Source: Chamaecrista fasciculata (taxonomy: Eukaryota > Streptophyta > Magnoliopsida > Fabales > Fabaceae). Taken from it: a stretch of 64,000 bases of DNA. Where the stretch lies: positions 54,931 through 118,930 of the forward strand of contig QANZ01012267.1 in the NCBI GenBank assembly GCA_003254925.1. Direction: 5' to 3'. Positions 35,880-47,214 of the stretch are shown here, one piece after another (within the stretch, counting starts at the first letter, position 1; each line of letters begins with the position of its first letter). Below the pieces are notes generated by a model that saw only the letters and a program-made list of their open reading frames with translations, searched no databases and was not told the DNA's origin. The translations under genes were made by a program, and so were the position numbers.

Positions 35880-36428
35880 TGATGAACCTGGTTCTGGCCG
35901 GGGGTCATTACCTGCAAGTCAATAAACGCACAGGGGTTGCCCTGCGATTCACCTTCGATGCGGATATGAGCTCAATAATCTCAATTGACTGAGTAGAGAG
36001 CGTACCTTTTTCCAGTGTGAAGGGTTAACCTTTTTATACTGAGGGTGATCTGGCGTGATCTTGCCATAAATGTCTGGATGCTTGATTGTGATCCTGGCTG
36101 ATCTGATTGCGATCCTTGACTCCCACGTAATTTCCTTTTCTGTGAAAGGTGCCTTGATGGCTAAGGCGTTATCAAGGGAAAGGATCTCTGAGTGATTTGC
36201 TTTGATTGACAGCGGATCTTGATCGATCCTTAATTGGCTCCTGATTGATTCAGGGAATGTTTCCTTATTTGTTGGTGCGTGGGCGCCCACGTCTTTCCTG
36301 ATTGTGGGCGTCCACATCTGATGGCGAGATGCAGGGCGTTCATACCTATGTGATCCATCTGGTGAGTTTGTAGCCGATCGAGGGCATGCTCTGCCATTTG
36401 AGCCTCCTAATTATTGGGCCTGTTATCA
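35880..36428 (-). mobile_element. Solo LTR (probably Gypsy type) with 5-bp TSD
   Basis: Ends on the plus strand are TGATGAACC at 35880 and TGTTATCA at 36428, so the LTR on the minus strand runs TGATAACA...GGTTCATCA. Perfect CAAAT duplications flank it (35875-35879 and 36429-36433). It is markedly more GC-rich than its surroundings. A TATAAAAAGG box lies on the minus strand near 36034, which sets the orientation. The 122-codon open frame inside (35949-36317) is LTR sequence, not a gene. Superfamily is inferred from style only. Confidence 0.85.
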
Positions 36429-36433
36429 CAAAT

Positions 36434-37830
36434 AAATAACTAATCTATGTTTTTTCACATTAACTTATAGTTATTCACTAGTTAAACTTTTGGACTAAAG
36501 TTATTACATGCATATGGAGATACGAATTTTGGAAATGATTATTATAAGAAAAGAAAAAGAATCACACGTGAAGGCACATACACCTGAAGCCCGTTGCCCC
36601 AAAATATCTGAGTTCCTAATAAAGTCATCAATTCATCATTAAACAATCCTACCAAGATTATTTGAAATGCATTTAATGCTAATCATGTGAGATCATATCT
36701 TGTTTAATTTAATTAATTATTCTTAAATCATGATTCATGCAGCTTACTAGCTAGTGATCAATACTATATACGATAGACTTAGCCAATTCTTTAAAAAGTT
36801 AAAATCTTATCTTTTTCAATTCGTTATGCTCTCATATCATCATATCCTATGTTCCCCTTAACCTACCACTCATATATTGATATTTATCTCCACTCCCAAA
36901 CTATACCTACTAAAGCTTAATCCATTATTTTCACGAAACCCCATTTTTTAAAATCTTGAAATCCTGAAATCGATATCCTTCGTATAATATTGTAAAGCCA
37001 AACATCTTGAAAAGCCATTCAATTTTACGTTATACTAATACGGAAATGGGTAGATACCTATATTTGTCATTATACACAAGGACGACACTTGTTTTTCGTT
37101 TGATTTCCACTGTTCACGCGTGATGGTCAAAAGTTTTAAAGCTATTTATAAATATATGAGATAGACCGCAATAACGTTATTAACACATTGATCTTCACAT
37201 TTTATATGTGAATAATCATCCCACCCAGGGATCTCAATATCCAAAAAAACAAAAGTAATAACTATTTTACACGTGTCGAGATTTCATCTATGGTTAATTG
37301 GTTACTTTTGGTATTAGTGGGAGTGATTTGGCCAGCAACTAAACATTTGGCGGCTTAAATTAAAAGTAATTTATTTATTATTTTCAGATTTCAGATTGTT
37401 TGAGAAAATCCTAGATCTCTTTTATTTTAATTAAGAGTTTCGTACTTAGGTTAATAAAGTTTCTAAAAATAAACTTTAAGAAAAATAATGGAATTCAGTT
37501 AAACGATATGTAATTTATCAATAATAATGAATTAGTTCAAGTGGTGATTAAATGACTTTGTATCATTTATATAAAATTTTAAATTTGAGACTTTATGAAT
37601 ATAACTACTGTTGTTGGAAGACTCTCCTATTATGATTAAATGCATGATGCAGAGTCCAGATAGTCAGATAAACCACAGTCATCAAGCGAGCTATCGGAAA
37701 GAATGTAATGTAATTTTATTGTTAAAGGAGAAGAAATTAATTAGCTAATTTTGAGTTCAATCTTTTTTTTAAAAAAAAATTCAGGGCTATAGGTTTCTCT
37801 CAATAATCTATTTTAACTAATTAGATCAAA
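36434..37830. other. Intergenic with a SINE-like block
   Basis: 37536-37645 has 'tagttcaagtggtgattaa' and 'gaagactctcctattatg', similar to 9680-9795 and probably a decayed tRNA-derived SINE. No gene. Confidence 0.35.
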
Positions 37831-37833
37831 ACT

Positions 37834-38246
37834 AGGGTAAGTTATATAAAGGATTCCTGTAGTTTGGCTTATTTAGAGAAATGGTTCATATGGTTTGAAA
37901 AGTGACAAATAAGGAATTGAAGTTTGCTCTGTTAACAAAAGAGGTCTTAGACGTTTTTTCCATCTAAAGTTAACGGTACATTTCCATGTGCCTTGCACGT
38001 GACCCCTTTTCTAAAGTAAATTACACAAAAGGTCCATGTGGTTTTACCTATTTAAAGAAAGAGTCCCTGTGGTTTAAAACATAGCAAATAAAGGCTGAGG
38101 ACACCATTAGTTTTACACGGAAAAAACTTCTGAGACCTCTTTTGTTAACGTAGCAAACCTTAGTTCCTTATTTACCACTTTTTAAATCATAATGATCATT
38201 TCTCTAAATAAGCCAAACCACATCAATATTCTATATAATTTACCCT
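37834..38246. mobile_element. Foldback MITE ('tttggcttatttagagaaa')
   Basis: The left terminus TAGGGTAAGTTATATAAAGG pairs with the right terminus TATATAATTTACCCTA, and 'tggcttatttagagaaatgg' pairs with its complement near 38200. The inner 'aaagaggtcttaga' and 'gagacctcttttgttaac' also pair. A partial relative lies at 61447-61600. TSD is ambiguous because of A-rich flanks. Confidence 0.6.
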
Positions 38247-38349
38247 AAAAACTAATCACATACGAGTTAGTTAGGACTACGGTAAAGCTCTATTAGAAAA
38301 TAAATATGTAGTTTCAAACTTGATAATGTATTACTCCCAATTTACTTAC

Positions 38350-38700
38350 TCAATCATTAAATATTGGCAACGGCTACTTTTGTCGCTACGAATATCAATC
38401 TCACATGCCGTCATGATGAGTTTTGTAGTGATATCGTCGCTACTAATAATATTATTATTCGTAGTGATTATGAACGGCGTCACCAAAACCAATATGCTTA
38501 CAATATTTTCAACAATATTGTCTCCAATAATTATCAGTAGCGAAGTTTTCATTAATGGTAACTTTAGTCACCATCTAAAATTAACTTCTATTTTAGCATC
38601 TCTATATTACATTTTTCAATTTAGTCCCTCAAAAAGTTTTTTTTTCTCAATTTAGTTCCTAAAAAATTTTATGTTTAGTCCCTTAAAAATTGTTTTGTTA
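38350..38700. repeat. 'gtcgctacg' repeat region
   Basis: 'cttttgtcgctacgaat', 'atatcgtcgctactaata' and 'cagtagcgaagtt' occur in both senses, a pattern like subterminal repeats of plant CACTA or Mutator-type elements, followed by 'tttagtccctcaaaaag' units. Ends not found. The open frame here is not a gene. Confidence 0.35.
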
Positions 38701-38992
38701 CCAATGTTAGTCCCTCTATCTAAATTATTGTATTGTAACATTAATTATTTGTGAAAAATTATCAATTTATAATTATTTAGTATGATTATACTTATAATAT
38801 TTATATTTAAAATAACTAATAATTATTATTTATTATATTATTTGGTTTAATCATCAGTTTGATTTATTAAACAGATTAAACCGTGAATCAAACACTTTTC
38901 TAATTCAATAAACACTCTGATTATGACAACATTGGTAAACAAAACAAAATTGGATATTTCCTTCTAAGGATTACTTGTTTTCTAAGCGTCTT

Positions 38993-39483
38993 GATTTTTT
39001 TTTTTTTTTTTTTTTGCCTAAAACATAATTCATTCAAAAGCAAGGTAAAGCCAACACAGTACAATAATCAAATCTCTCCCTAGCATCAACAAGAAAACTA
39101 AAAAGAACATCAATTGGCGAAGGTGGGGGTTTGCAACCCATCCAAGAGGACCCATCTTCGTGTCAGACAAATTGACAAGACAATCAATTGTCAAATTAAC
39201 AGATCTAGGGATCCAACTAAAGCTACAACCATCTAAAGAATTGGAAACAAAAAAAAAAGACTAGACTAGATCCAGAACATCTTCGCCACAAAACCCGCAG
39301 CAGAAAACACATAAATATGGGAAAGAAAGCTGCCGAAAACCATGTAAACTTGAAAACCATCGCTGCAGAAGACACACAGAAAAGAGCGACACCGATAACC
39401 CTAATATGAAATAGGGTGAACCTCTCATGAAAGAGAGAGGTGATCCCTCACGGGGAGGGGTTTGAGAGAGAACTCGACTCTCA
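38993..39483 (-). mobile_element. LINE-derived non-autonomous retroposon, 10-bp TSD
   Basis: It lies between perfect direct repeats TAAGCGTCTT (38983-38992 and 39484-39493). A long T-run at the left is the poly(A) tail of a minus-strand insertion. Read on the minus strand, the 5' part ('gagagttctctctcaaaccc', 'gaggttcaccctattt') looks like a LINE 5' leader, and the 3' part has a frame 'CSFSWIPRSVNLTIDCLV' resembling the RNase H-like end of plant LINEs. It therefore looks like a LINE with the central region deleted. The well-kept TSD suggests fairly recent insertion about 750 bp upstream of SWEET B. Confidence 0.75.
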
Positions 39484-39494
39484 TAAGCGTCTTA

Positions 39495-40015
39495 TTCTAG
39501 TGATACATATTTTTTTAATAAACTTTCGACGCAAATGGATTCTACTTTTACGGTTTTACCCTACACTCAATTCTCAAGGTCTTTAGCATTCCTTATTTGT
39601 TAATAAGAAAGAAAGAAAGAAAAAATCTCAATTTTATTGCAAGGGAGGCAATTAATTAAAGAAATAATGAGCATACAAGGATTAGTAAAGGTCACGTGAG
39701 AAGCGAGTGGGGGAATGCATTTTGGGCACGTAACACGTACACGATTGTGTATGTTAAGTGAAAGGGGGTAGTGGGCCAAGTAATTATTGTATAACTATAC
39801 ATAACAACAACTATCAATAATGGGATGAGTTGGCAATTAAAAAATATTAATTTTGGGGTGCATGGTTAATTTTGTGTATATGGCCCAGAAAGCAACTTCT
39901 AGGAAGGCAATCATCACTGATTCATAGTTTCATGCTGTCCATGCAATACACACATATATCATCCATGCCTATCACCAATCTTTAATTCCCATGCATATAT
40001 GGCACCCCCCCAATC
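39495..40015. other. SWEET B upstream region
   Basis: Holds a perfect G-box CACGTG at 39693-39698 and further ACGT cores at 39728-39742, candidate bZIP/bHLH sites. No gene. Confidence 0.4.
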
Positions 40016-40019
40016 CCCC

Positions 40020-40032
40020 TATATATATATAA
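40020..40032 (+). promoter_or_regulatory. Probable TATA box of SWEET B
   Basis: TATATATATATAA follows a C-rich block, about 205 bp before the ATG. The sequence between is pyrimidine-rich with a short CA repeat (40132-40143), typical of a plant 5' leader. Confidence 0.5.
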
Positions 40033-40235
40033 GACATCTCTCTCATATTTCTTCATTCCGTGGAAAACAAGAGAGAGTTTTTATTTAGCGAATAGCTTCC
40101 TCTTTTTCTCTCAATTTTTCTAATCTCAAACACACACACACACAAGAACAAACAGAGAGAAATTAAAGGTTGCATCATCTATCAGCTTATATATATCATC
40201 AAGTTATCAAGTACTACTACATACCAATTAAGGTC

Positions 40236-41605
40236 ATGGCTCACGGTCCATTAGTGATTGTTTTCGGGATTCTCGGCAACATTGCTTCCTTCGTATGCTT
40301 CCTAGCACCACTGTAAGTATAGCATCACATTTTAGAGTTTGAATGAAAACATATATATATGCAATTAAGTATTTAATTATATTGGATGGATATTGCATGC
40401 AGATCGACATTTTATAGAGTATGTAAGAAGAAATCAACGGAAGGGTTCCAATCATTACCGTATGTGGCAGCACTGTTCAGTGCAATGCTTTGGATATTCT
40501 ATGCTTATGTGAAGACTGGAGAGACTCTTCTCATCACAATCAATGCTTTTGGTTGCGTGATTGAGACCATTTACCTTGCCATTTATGTCACTTATTGCCC
40601 CAAAAAAGCAAGGGTACGTGCATATCTCTTCTTCTTTCCCTTTTGTGTCTCTATCATGTCATTCTACATACATTCATATATGGAGCAAATTCACAATTTG
40701 GTCCTCAAAAGATTACTGAATTGAAATGATGTACTATTTATTTCATGAAATGGGTTTTGATCTTTCAGGGACTAAATTGTATATTTCAATGAACTTGTTT
40801 GCAGGTGAACACATTGAGGCTGATACTATTGTTGAACTTGGGGGGATTTTGCATAATTGTGCTTGTAACTCACTTATTGGCCAAAGGAGAAGCTGGCCGC
40901 ATCAAGCTTCTTGGATGGATTTGCGTTGTCTTTTCTACCAGTGTTTTCGCTGCCCCTTTAAGCATCATTGTCAGTTTTCTCTCTCTCTATACATAATTTC
41001 ATTTCCTTATTATTCCTTTTAGTTAATTAATTCATAGCTAACGTATATATATGAATTTTGTTCAGAGGACGGTTATTCGGACAAAAAGCGTGGAGTTCAT
41101 GCCTTTCCCTCTTTCACTTCTACTCACAGTTAGTGCAGTTATGTGGCTTTTGTATGGAATTGCCCTCAAAGACATCTATGTCACTGTAAGTTTCTCGAAT
41201 ACTCCAGCTCCGATATTTTTTTGCAATATATATGTCCTTTTTCATAATATATATTAATTTTTTTTGTTTTTTATTCTACAGCTACCAAACATAGTCGGTT
41301 TGTCGTTTGGGATGGCCCAAATGGTGTTGTACGCAATGTACAGAAAGAACAAGAGTGTTCAAGATGATGAGAAGAAGCTCCCAGAACACAAAAATGACAT
41401 AATTACAGAAAACAACAACGAAAAACAGGAAAAACAGGACGTGGAAGTAGTAAGCATCGAGATTGAAGAAAAACAACAAAAACAAGAAGAAGAGAAAGAT
41501 GATGAGAAGAATGAGAATAAGAAGAAGCAAGACCAAACAGAGCAAAACAACAAGAACAACAAAAACATGAATACAGAGGAATCCTGCATTGATCATCAAG
41601 TTTAG
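40236..41605 (+). CDS. SWEET: SWEET sugar transporter, clade III-like (copy B, five exons, long charged tail)
   Basis: Exons 40236-40312, 40403-40613, 40805-40969, 41066-41185 and 41282-41605 give 298 residues; all introns are GT..AG. Two MtN3 domains (about 8-96 and 131-214) with '[19 protein letters not shown]' near 28-46 and '[14 protein letters not shown]' near 156-169 place it with SWEET9-15. Predicted role: sucrose or hexose efflux at the plasma membrane, as in nectaries, phloem or seeds. Pocket residues equivalent to AtSWEET13 are C21 (V23), S52, W56, N73, V143, S174, W178 and N194. Unlike copies A and C it has no intron after the 'FGILG' segment; exons 1 and 2 are fused. The last ~75 residues are low-complexity E/K/Q/N/D. 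Frameshift-free and preceded by a TATA box and G-box, so probably functional. The exact Arabidopsis counterpart is unresolved. Confidence 0.92.
40684..40775. mobile_element. Small foldback fragment in SWEET B intron 2
   Basis: 'gcaaattcacaatttggtcc' and 'ttttgatctttcagggacta' match the arms of the MITEs at 8595 and 23785. It lies just upstream of the acceptor of exon 3 without disturbing it. Confidence 0.4.
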
Positions 41606-42714
41606 ACCATGGAAGATGTTTTGTCTCTCTCTACCTGTCTTTGCGTGAGGACTTAATTCCATGGTTGAATTTCGAGGATCAAGAAGAATCATCATCAGAA
41701 TCTATTTACAAGAGACGTACGGTGTAGCATATATAAAATACATATGATATGATGGTTCAATTTGTAATTTTCATGTTTTCTTTAGTTTTAATTATTAAGA
41801 AGGAAGTTCGATCGTTCACATCAGGAATTATGATCTCTTATGTTATCGCAATAGTTGTAAAATTAAGCTTGTTCATAGCAGCAGGCGCAGAGTCTGCACG
41901 ATCCAAGAAGAGATTCTCATTTCTGATTATATAATCTTTAATTTCTTCCAACTCTTTTTAATTATTTACCGTTTTTATTGTGCCAATAAAAATCTTTGTA
42001 GCACCTAATGTTTTTTCAGTTTTTAATAATGTTGGAGAAAATCTACTAAATTTGGTCCATAAAGTTATAGTATAATTATAATGTACTATTCATTTTCTGA
42101 GTTATTAGAATTGTTTACGATTTGGTCTAGGAGTAAAACATAAAAATTTAATATAAAATTAGTTTAAATTAGTTTAAATCATCGTTAAAAACTAAATAAA
42201 TATCTAAAGTATCAAATATTTATGTCGGTTCATGTGATAAATTATGTCGGAAAGAAGAGACAAAATAGAGGGAAACGTGAAAGGGACAGAGGGCACTGAA
42301 ATGAGCAAATCGCCGCAAATGTCTAATCAAAAAAAATTAATTTTTTTTTATTATTTTTTTCAGATATCCTACTCCTACAGGTGTATCTACTTTCACAACT
42401 CTCATTAATTATTGGTTAACATTATCAAAAAAATTATTTTTCTTTTCTGATTTTGTAATTGCTGTTGTAGTTATATATGATTGATCAAAATTTAAATCAT
42501 ATTTTCGTTAAATTTAACCGTAACTAAATAATGGAAAAACATAATTTCTTACCTTATCTTTTAATTAAATAGTACGGTTTGAATTTTATTTTATATATAA
42601 AAAATATTTTATAGTCAATTGTTTATCTTTAAATAAAAAATTTACATATCAAAATAAATTAGTTACTATAAGTGAGTATGACAGTACTTTGGCTCAAATA
42701 CACTCACAAAAAAA
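41606..42714. other. SWEET B 3' region and intergenic
   Basis: The first few hundred bases are the likely 3' UTR. Nothing else is recognised in this AT-rich stretch. Confidence 0.4.
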
Positions 42715-42717
42715 AAA

Positions 42718-43979
42718 TATAGGGGGAGAAAATATATTATGTGTGGATATGTTAGGGAATTCTAAATTCTGTTAAGGAAACTGATCAAGGATGCATATCT
42801 TATGGAGGAGCTTCCTCAATCAGACAACCAATACCCTTGAAGCTTCACAGAAAGCGTCATTAATGTTTGTCAGTAAGGTTTGCTATATTGAAAAATGGGG
42901 AGATTGTTGGACCAAATTTTGATTAGTGAGTGTTTAATTAATTATGTAATTAATTATTTATTTATTTATTTATTAAATGGGATTAAGTTTTTGATAATGT
43001 CAATATATTTTTTAATCAATCCCAAGTCTGGTATGATCCTTAAGTGATGTGTTCACTTTTGCTTAATAACTTTTTCTATGATTTAAAGCTTTTACTATTT
43101 TTGGATTAAAACCTCTCTGCACTTATTTCCTTTCGAGGAAACGCTCATACACCTAGTTGGTTGTTGCTTTGCTTTATATCACTCTGAACCTACTTGAAAA
43201 GATTAAAGCTGTTGTGATGTGAGTGCTGAATTGTTGTGTGCTGATCAAACTAAAAAATGGACGTTAAGAAAGCAAAATTTGTGGAAAGATCAAGCATTAA
43301 ATGCAAGGCTGAATTGAAGATTGGCCAAGATTTGGTAATGTATTCCATACTCTGCTGATATGAAGAAGTTGTTGTACAAATTTGGACAGTTGAAGCTTCA
43401 TATTTCTAGTGCCTACTTCCTCAACTATCTATTATAACAAGAAGCATGCCAAGACATGAAGATAACGTTGAGCTGAAAATTTATTATATATATATACATT
43501 TTTCTGTTCTCTTCATTTATTAGCTTAGTGCTATCCGTCTGTGTGAATAGCTCTTAGTGAGAAAACTATAAATCATTTTCTACTCTTTCTGTGTAGTTTC
43601 CTAGAAGGCTTTGTTAGCTTCCTGCGTAAAACCTTTAAGGTGATCCTCTGTGTTTGAGGTTGGATAGGTTTGGTAATAGCTTAAAAAACTTCTAGTGGGA
43701 TTTGGGTGTGATTGTACTTGTGAGCTATAAAACCAAGTGTTGTGAACCTCTGAAAAAAGGGTTAGCTCTTGTGTACTTGTTACCCTCGTTATAAAATCTC
43801 TCTTGTTGTGTGCTTGAGGAGTGGACGTGGCATCATGTGCAAATTTAGTGTGATCTTCTTCAAACTCTCATTTCTTTAACTGTTTGTTTTGCAATAAATC
43901 CTTTTAAGGAACTATTTTGATAAAAACTGAAAAGTTTTAAAAATATCAATTCACTCGTTGGTTGTTTATTTGACTAACA
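42718..43979 (+). mobile_element. 3' LTR plus polypurine tract of a Copia-like retrotransposon
   Basis: The LTR runs from TGTTGGACCAAATTTTGATT at 42905 to GACTAACA at 43979 (1075 bp). It is preceded directly by a purine tract 'gaaaaatggggagat', the expected plus-strand priming site, and by about 170 bp of internal sequence. Another purine block, 'agggggagaaaat', lies at 42721-42733. The same family as the solo LTR at 30112-31231 but in the opposite orientation. The 5' LTR and coding region are absent, and no TSD can be assigned. Confidence 0.8.
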
Positions 43980-46145
43980 ATATTTAATAAATCAAATGGA
44001 ATATTTGTATGCTTTTCATCAACTTATGTACGAATTCCGAATTAAACCATATAATTTGCACTTTCCGAGAAACTTAATGAATGAATGTATGTAACTCAAC
44101 ATTCCAGTGATCAATTATGATTCACTTTTTTATGGTGGTGATGATTAGTTCAGCCTTGAATCAATCATGCGTATATATACTGTATAGGTGTGCAAAGGTT
44201 GACTTGAGGTTGAATAAAAAGATACCCACTATAAATTTTTAATTCTAGTTAAATCCTTTTTTACGATACACATTTACAATCTGGTAATAGACTAGGAACA
44301 GAAAAAGATCAGTGCAAGGAAAAGCTATCATAAACTATTATTATAAATGGTCAATGCTTATGGACTGAATGTTGTATATGGTGCAAAAATACTCTAAGTG
44401 CCATTAGCTTGCATCATCATTAACGATAATACAGATTAAAGTTAAACCTGGCCTTATGATGTAGCTAATCTGCACTTTTTTTATTTTTAATCTACAGATA
44501 TATATATATATATATGAGCGTTTTATTATTCTAATGAATAAAATCATGTAGGAGAAACACATGGACCTGCTTTTTCACATGATTCATATCCAAAGTAGTG
44601 GGAAGAAAGGACTCTTTTACGCTATGAAAATATATGAAACAGAAAAGGTAGCAACATTTCAAATTAGTAAGTTAATTATAAAATTGTTACATGCATGATC
44701 GAGCACTCATACAAATAAATATCATATCTGTTTCTTACAATAATATTAATATAATTGACGCATGACCTACTGTTTAAATGTTTCAACGTCAAGAATATAG
44801 CATTCGGTAATGATGCACTACGTACAAGCTTGTTATTTTAATTTGCATAATTTATCAAAATAACAAAATAAAAATAGAGATGTCAAAATGTTTAACCCAC
44901 CTGATGAATGTGTTTGCATTAATTTTGACTTTCTTAAAAAAAAGGTTAAATAACTAGGTTCACTTACACTGTTTCGCAACAAAAACAAGAAGTCAGCGAA
45001 ACACGAGAGAGAAAAGCAAAAGAACTTTTTTTAGAACCTTTTTATATTTTTGTTTTTTTTTTCGTCGATACTTTTATTTTTCTTTTGATCAAAACCAATA
45101 TATGGACATGGGCTGCAGGGGATAAATTAAACAAGTAAGCTAAGCCCAATTGGTTCAAGAATAAAAAAAGGCCGGCTGAAATAATTTGTTATTAAATTGG
45201 TCATAAATATTTTATTTATTTTATATTGATGTTATATATTTTTATAAATTCTCAAATTTGTCTCAAACATACACTTTTCAAAAATTAACAAATAGTTGTG
45301 GAATCATCATATTTAGAATTGAAACAAGATAAATATAATACAACTAATTTTATTTGTTTTATGTATATTGTGAATCGAGCAATGCATTTTTAGGGTCAGA
45401 TTTGACATCGTTTCATTATGATTCTAACTGGATATAGAAAATACTTATCAAATGTAACATTTAACTCTAAATTTATCGCATTCAAACCTCAAACGTTAGA
45501 GATATATATGACCATATATATATATATATTCAGTAGTTTGTAACCAATTTGAAAAATTATAAAAATATGTAGGACTAATATGAAACGAAAAAAACATTTA
45601 GGATAAATTTGAAATCTACCCCTAAATTTGGGATCAATTTGAGGTTTTGACCTTTATTTACTAAAGTAGCAGTGGTTTCCTTGCTAATGGTTTTCTTCTT
45701 CCTTCATTAATTATCTCTCTTTCTCTCTACTTACTTTTTGGAAATCACTCTTCTTAAGGTTTTTTGTGAGATATTTTTTTTGCATGTTTTACATATGACT
45801 TAATATAGTGTGTTCATTCTCGGTAACTAAAATACAAGGTGTAAAAATTCCTCAATATATAATGGGGCAGAGTAGAAGTATAAGTCGATTCTATAAATTC
45901 CGGAATCTTTTCGTTTGCTGTATATTCTATTTACTTTTAATGTCTTGTATAATGAGAAGGATCGAGTTAATTAAACTAGATAACTTTGGTATATCTAACT
46001 TTCTCATAATACAAAACTGGAAATTAGGATAAGGCATTATTGGAGGTGGTTGGCAAGATGCACTTCCTCCACAACAATATGGAAGGATAAATTGCATATA
46101 TAATAATATTTGAGAACCCACGCGAGTATCACGTGACGCTAATAT
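43980..46145. other. Intergenic with a foldback remnant
   Basis: 45195-45652 begins 'ttggtcataaatatttta' and ends 'gatcaatttgaggttttgac' with 'tcgcattcaaacctcaaacg' inside, a worn copy of the family at 46380. Otherwise AT-rich without genes. Confidence 0.4.
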
Positions 46146-46146
46146 A

Positions 46147-46327
46147 TCTTATATTATATGGCTCCACCCTTTTCTGGTCGTCCATGTTTAAAACTATATA
46201 GTCTGTGAAATTTAAAATAAGAAAAAATTTACTATTTAGTCTCTCTTTCTTTACTGAGTTAACAATTTATCCCTTACTTATTTTACATACATATTTACGT
46301 GACCGTTAGGGCACGCAAAGCCCCTAG
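46147..46327 (+). mobile_element. ~180-bp non-autonomous Helitron (copy 1)
   Basis: Starts TCTTATATTATATGGCTCCA after an A and ends AAAGCCCCTAG before a T. The 3' hairpin (CGTGACCG TTA GGGCACG) has one mispair. Copies 2 (55797-55975) and 3 (63436-63615) have the same ends and body. Confidence 0.75.
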
Positions 46328-46379
46328 TATATATATATTCACCATAGACATAACATACATAATAATCTCTCTAATTCAT

Positions 46380-47201
46380 GGTCAAAACTTCCATTTGGTC
46401 CTAAATGTATGGGATAAATTTCAAATTGATCCTAAATATTTTTGTTGTTGCACATTAGTCCTACATGTTTCTATAATTTCTCAATTGATCACAAATTAAT
46501 GAATATTGGGTCATATATATCTTTCTTGTTTTAAGATCAAATGCGATGAATCCAGAGCTATATATGGGTTGCTTTTGATGAGTATGTACTTTTTCTATCA
46601 AGTTGGGATTGTCAACAAATAAGGTCAAATCCGATGCTAAAAGTGGATTGCTCATTTCACAATCAAAATAAGTACAGTCAGTCATATCTCTAACATTTCA
46701 AATCTGAATACGCCGAATTCAAAACTGTTTTAACTTATGAAGAGTTCTTTCTCTAACCAGGTTAGGAAATGAAATTTATGACTATTAGGTCATCTATATC
46801 TTTCTCATTTCGAGATTAAATATGATGAATCTAGAGCAATAAGTTACCTTTAACGAGTATTTTCTCTATCAAGTTGAGATTGTCGACAAATAAGGTCAAA
46901 TCAGATCTCGAAAGTGGGTCGCTCATTTCACAGTCAAATAAGCAAAATCGGTCATTTATCTCTCGTTTCAAGTTTGAATACGACGAAATCGAAACTATGT
47001 GTTAACTTTTGAAAAGTTCTTTCTCGACTCAAATGAGATCATTAATTAGGAAATGAGGTCAAATTACATCTCAAAAGTAAATTTGGAACCAATTTAAGAA
47101 ATTACGAAAACATGTCTGAACAATCTGAAAGAAATGAAATATTTAAAATCAATTTGAAATGATCTACCTCATATAGTTGGGACCAATTTGAGATTTTGAC
47201 C
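46380..47201. mobile_element. MULE-like foldback with decayed 9-bp TSD
   Basis: Left GGTCAAAACTTCCATTTGG and right CCAATTTGAGATTTTGACC are complementary and begin long arms. The interior has the 'tctcgtttcaagtttgaatac' and 'gacaaataaggtcaaatc' blocks in repeated order. CTAATTCAT (46371-46379) and CTAATTGAA (47203-47211) share the first six bases, a possible aged 9-bp duplication. This gives the best ends for the dispersed family. Confidence 0.55.
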
Positions 47202-47214
47202 CCTAATTGAATTT

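Noticed and set aside
35949-36317. 122-codon minus-strand open frame
   Set aside because: It lies wholly inside a solo LTR defined by TG..CA ends and CAAAT duplications.
38320-38655. 111-codon open frame
   Set aside because: It falls in 'gtcgctacg' repeat sequence with Ile/Ser/Phe low complexity and no gene context.
41282-41695. 137-codon minus-strand open frame opposite SWEET B exon 5
   Set aside because: It is the antisense of the GAA/CAA-rich tail and reads as a Leu/Phe/Ser low-complexity string, a by-product of the coding strand.
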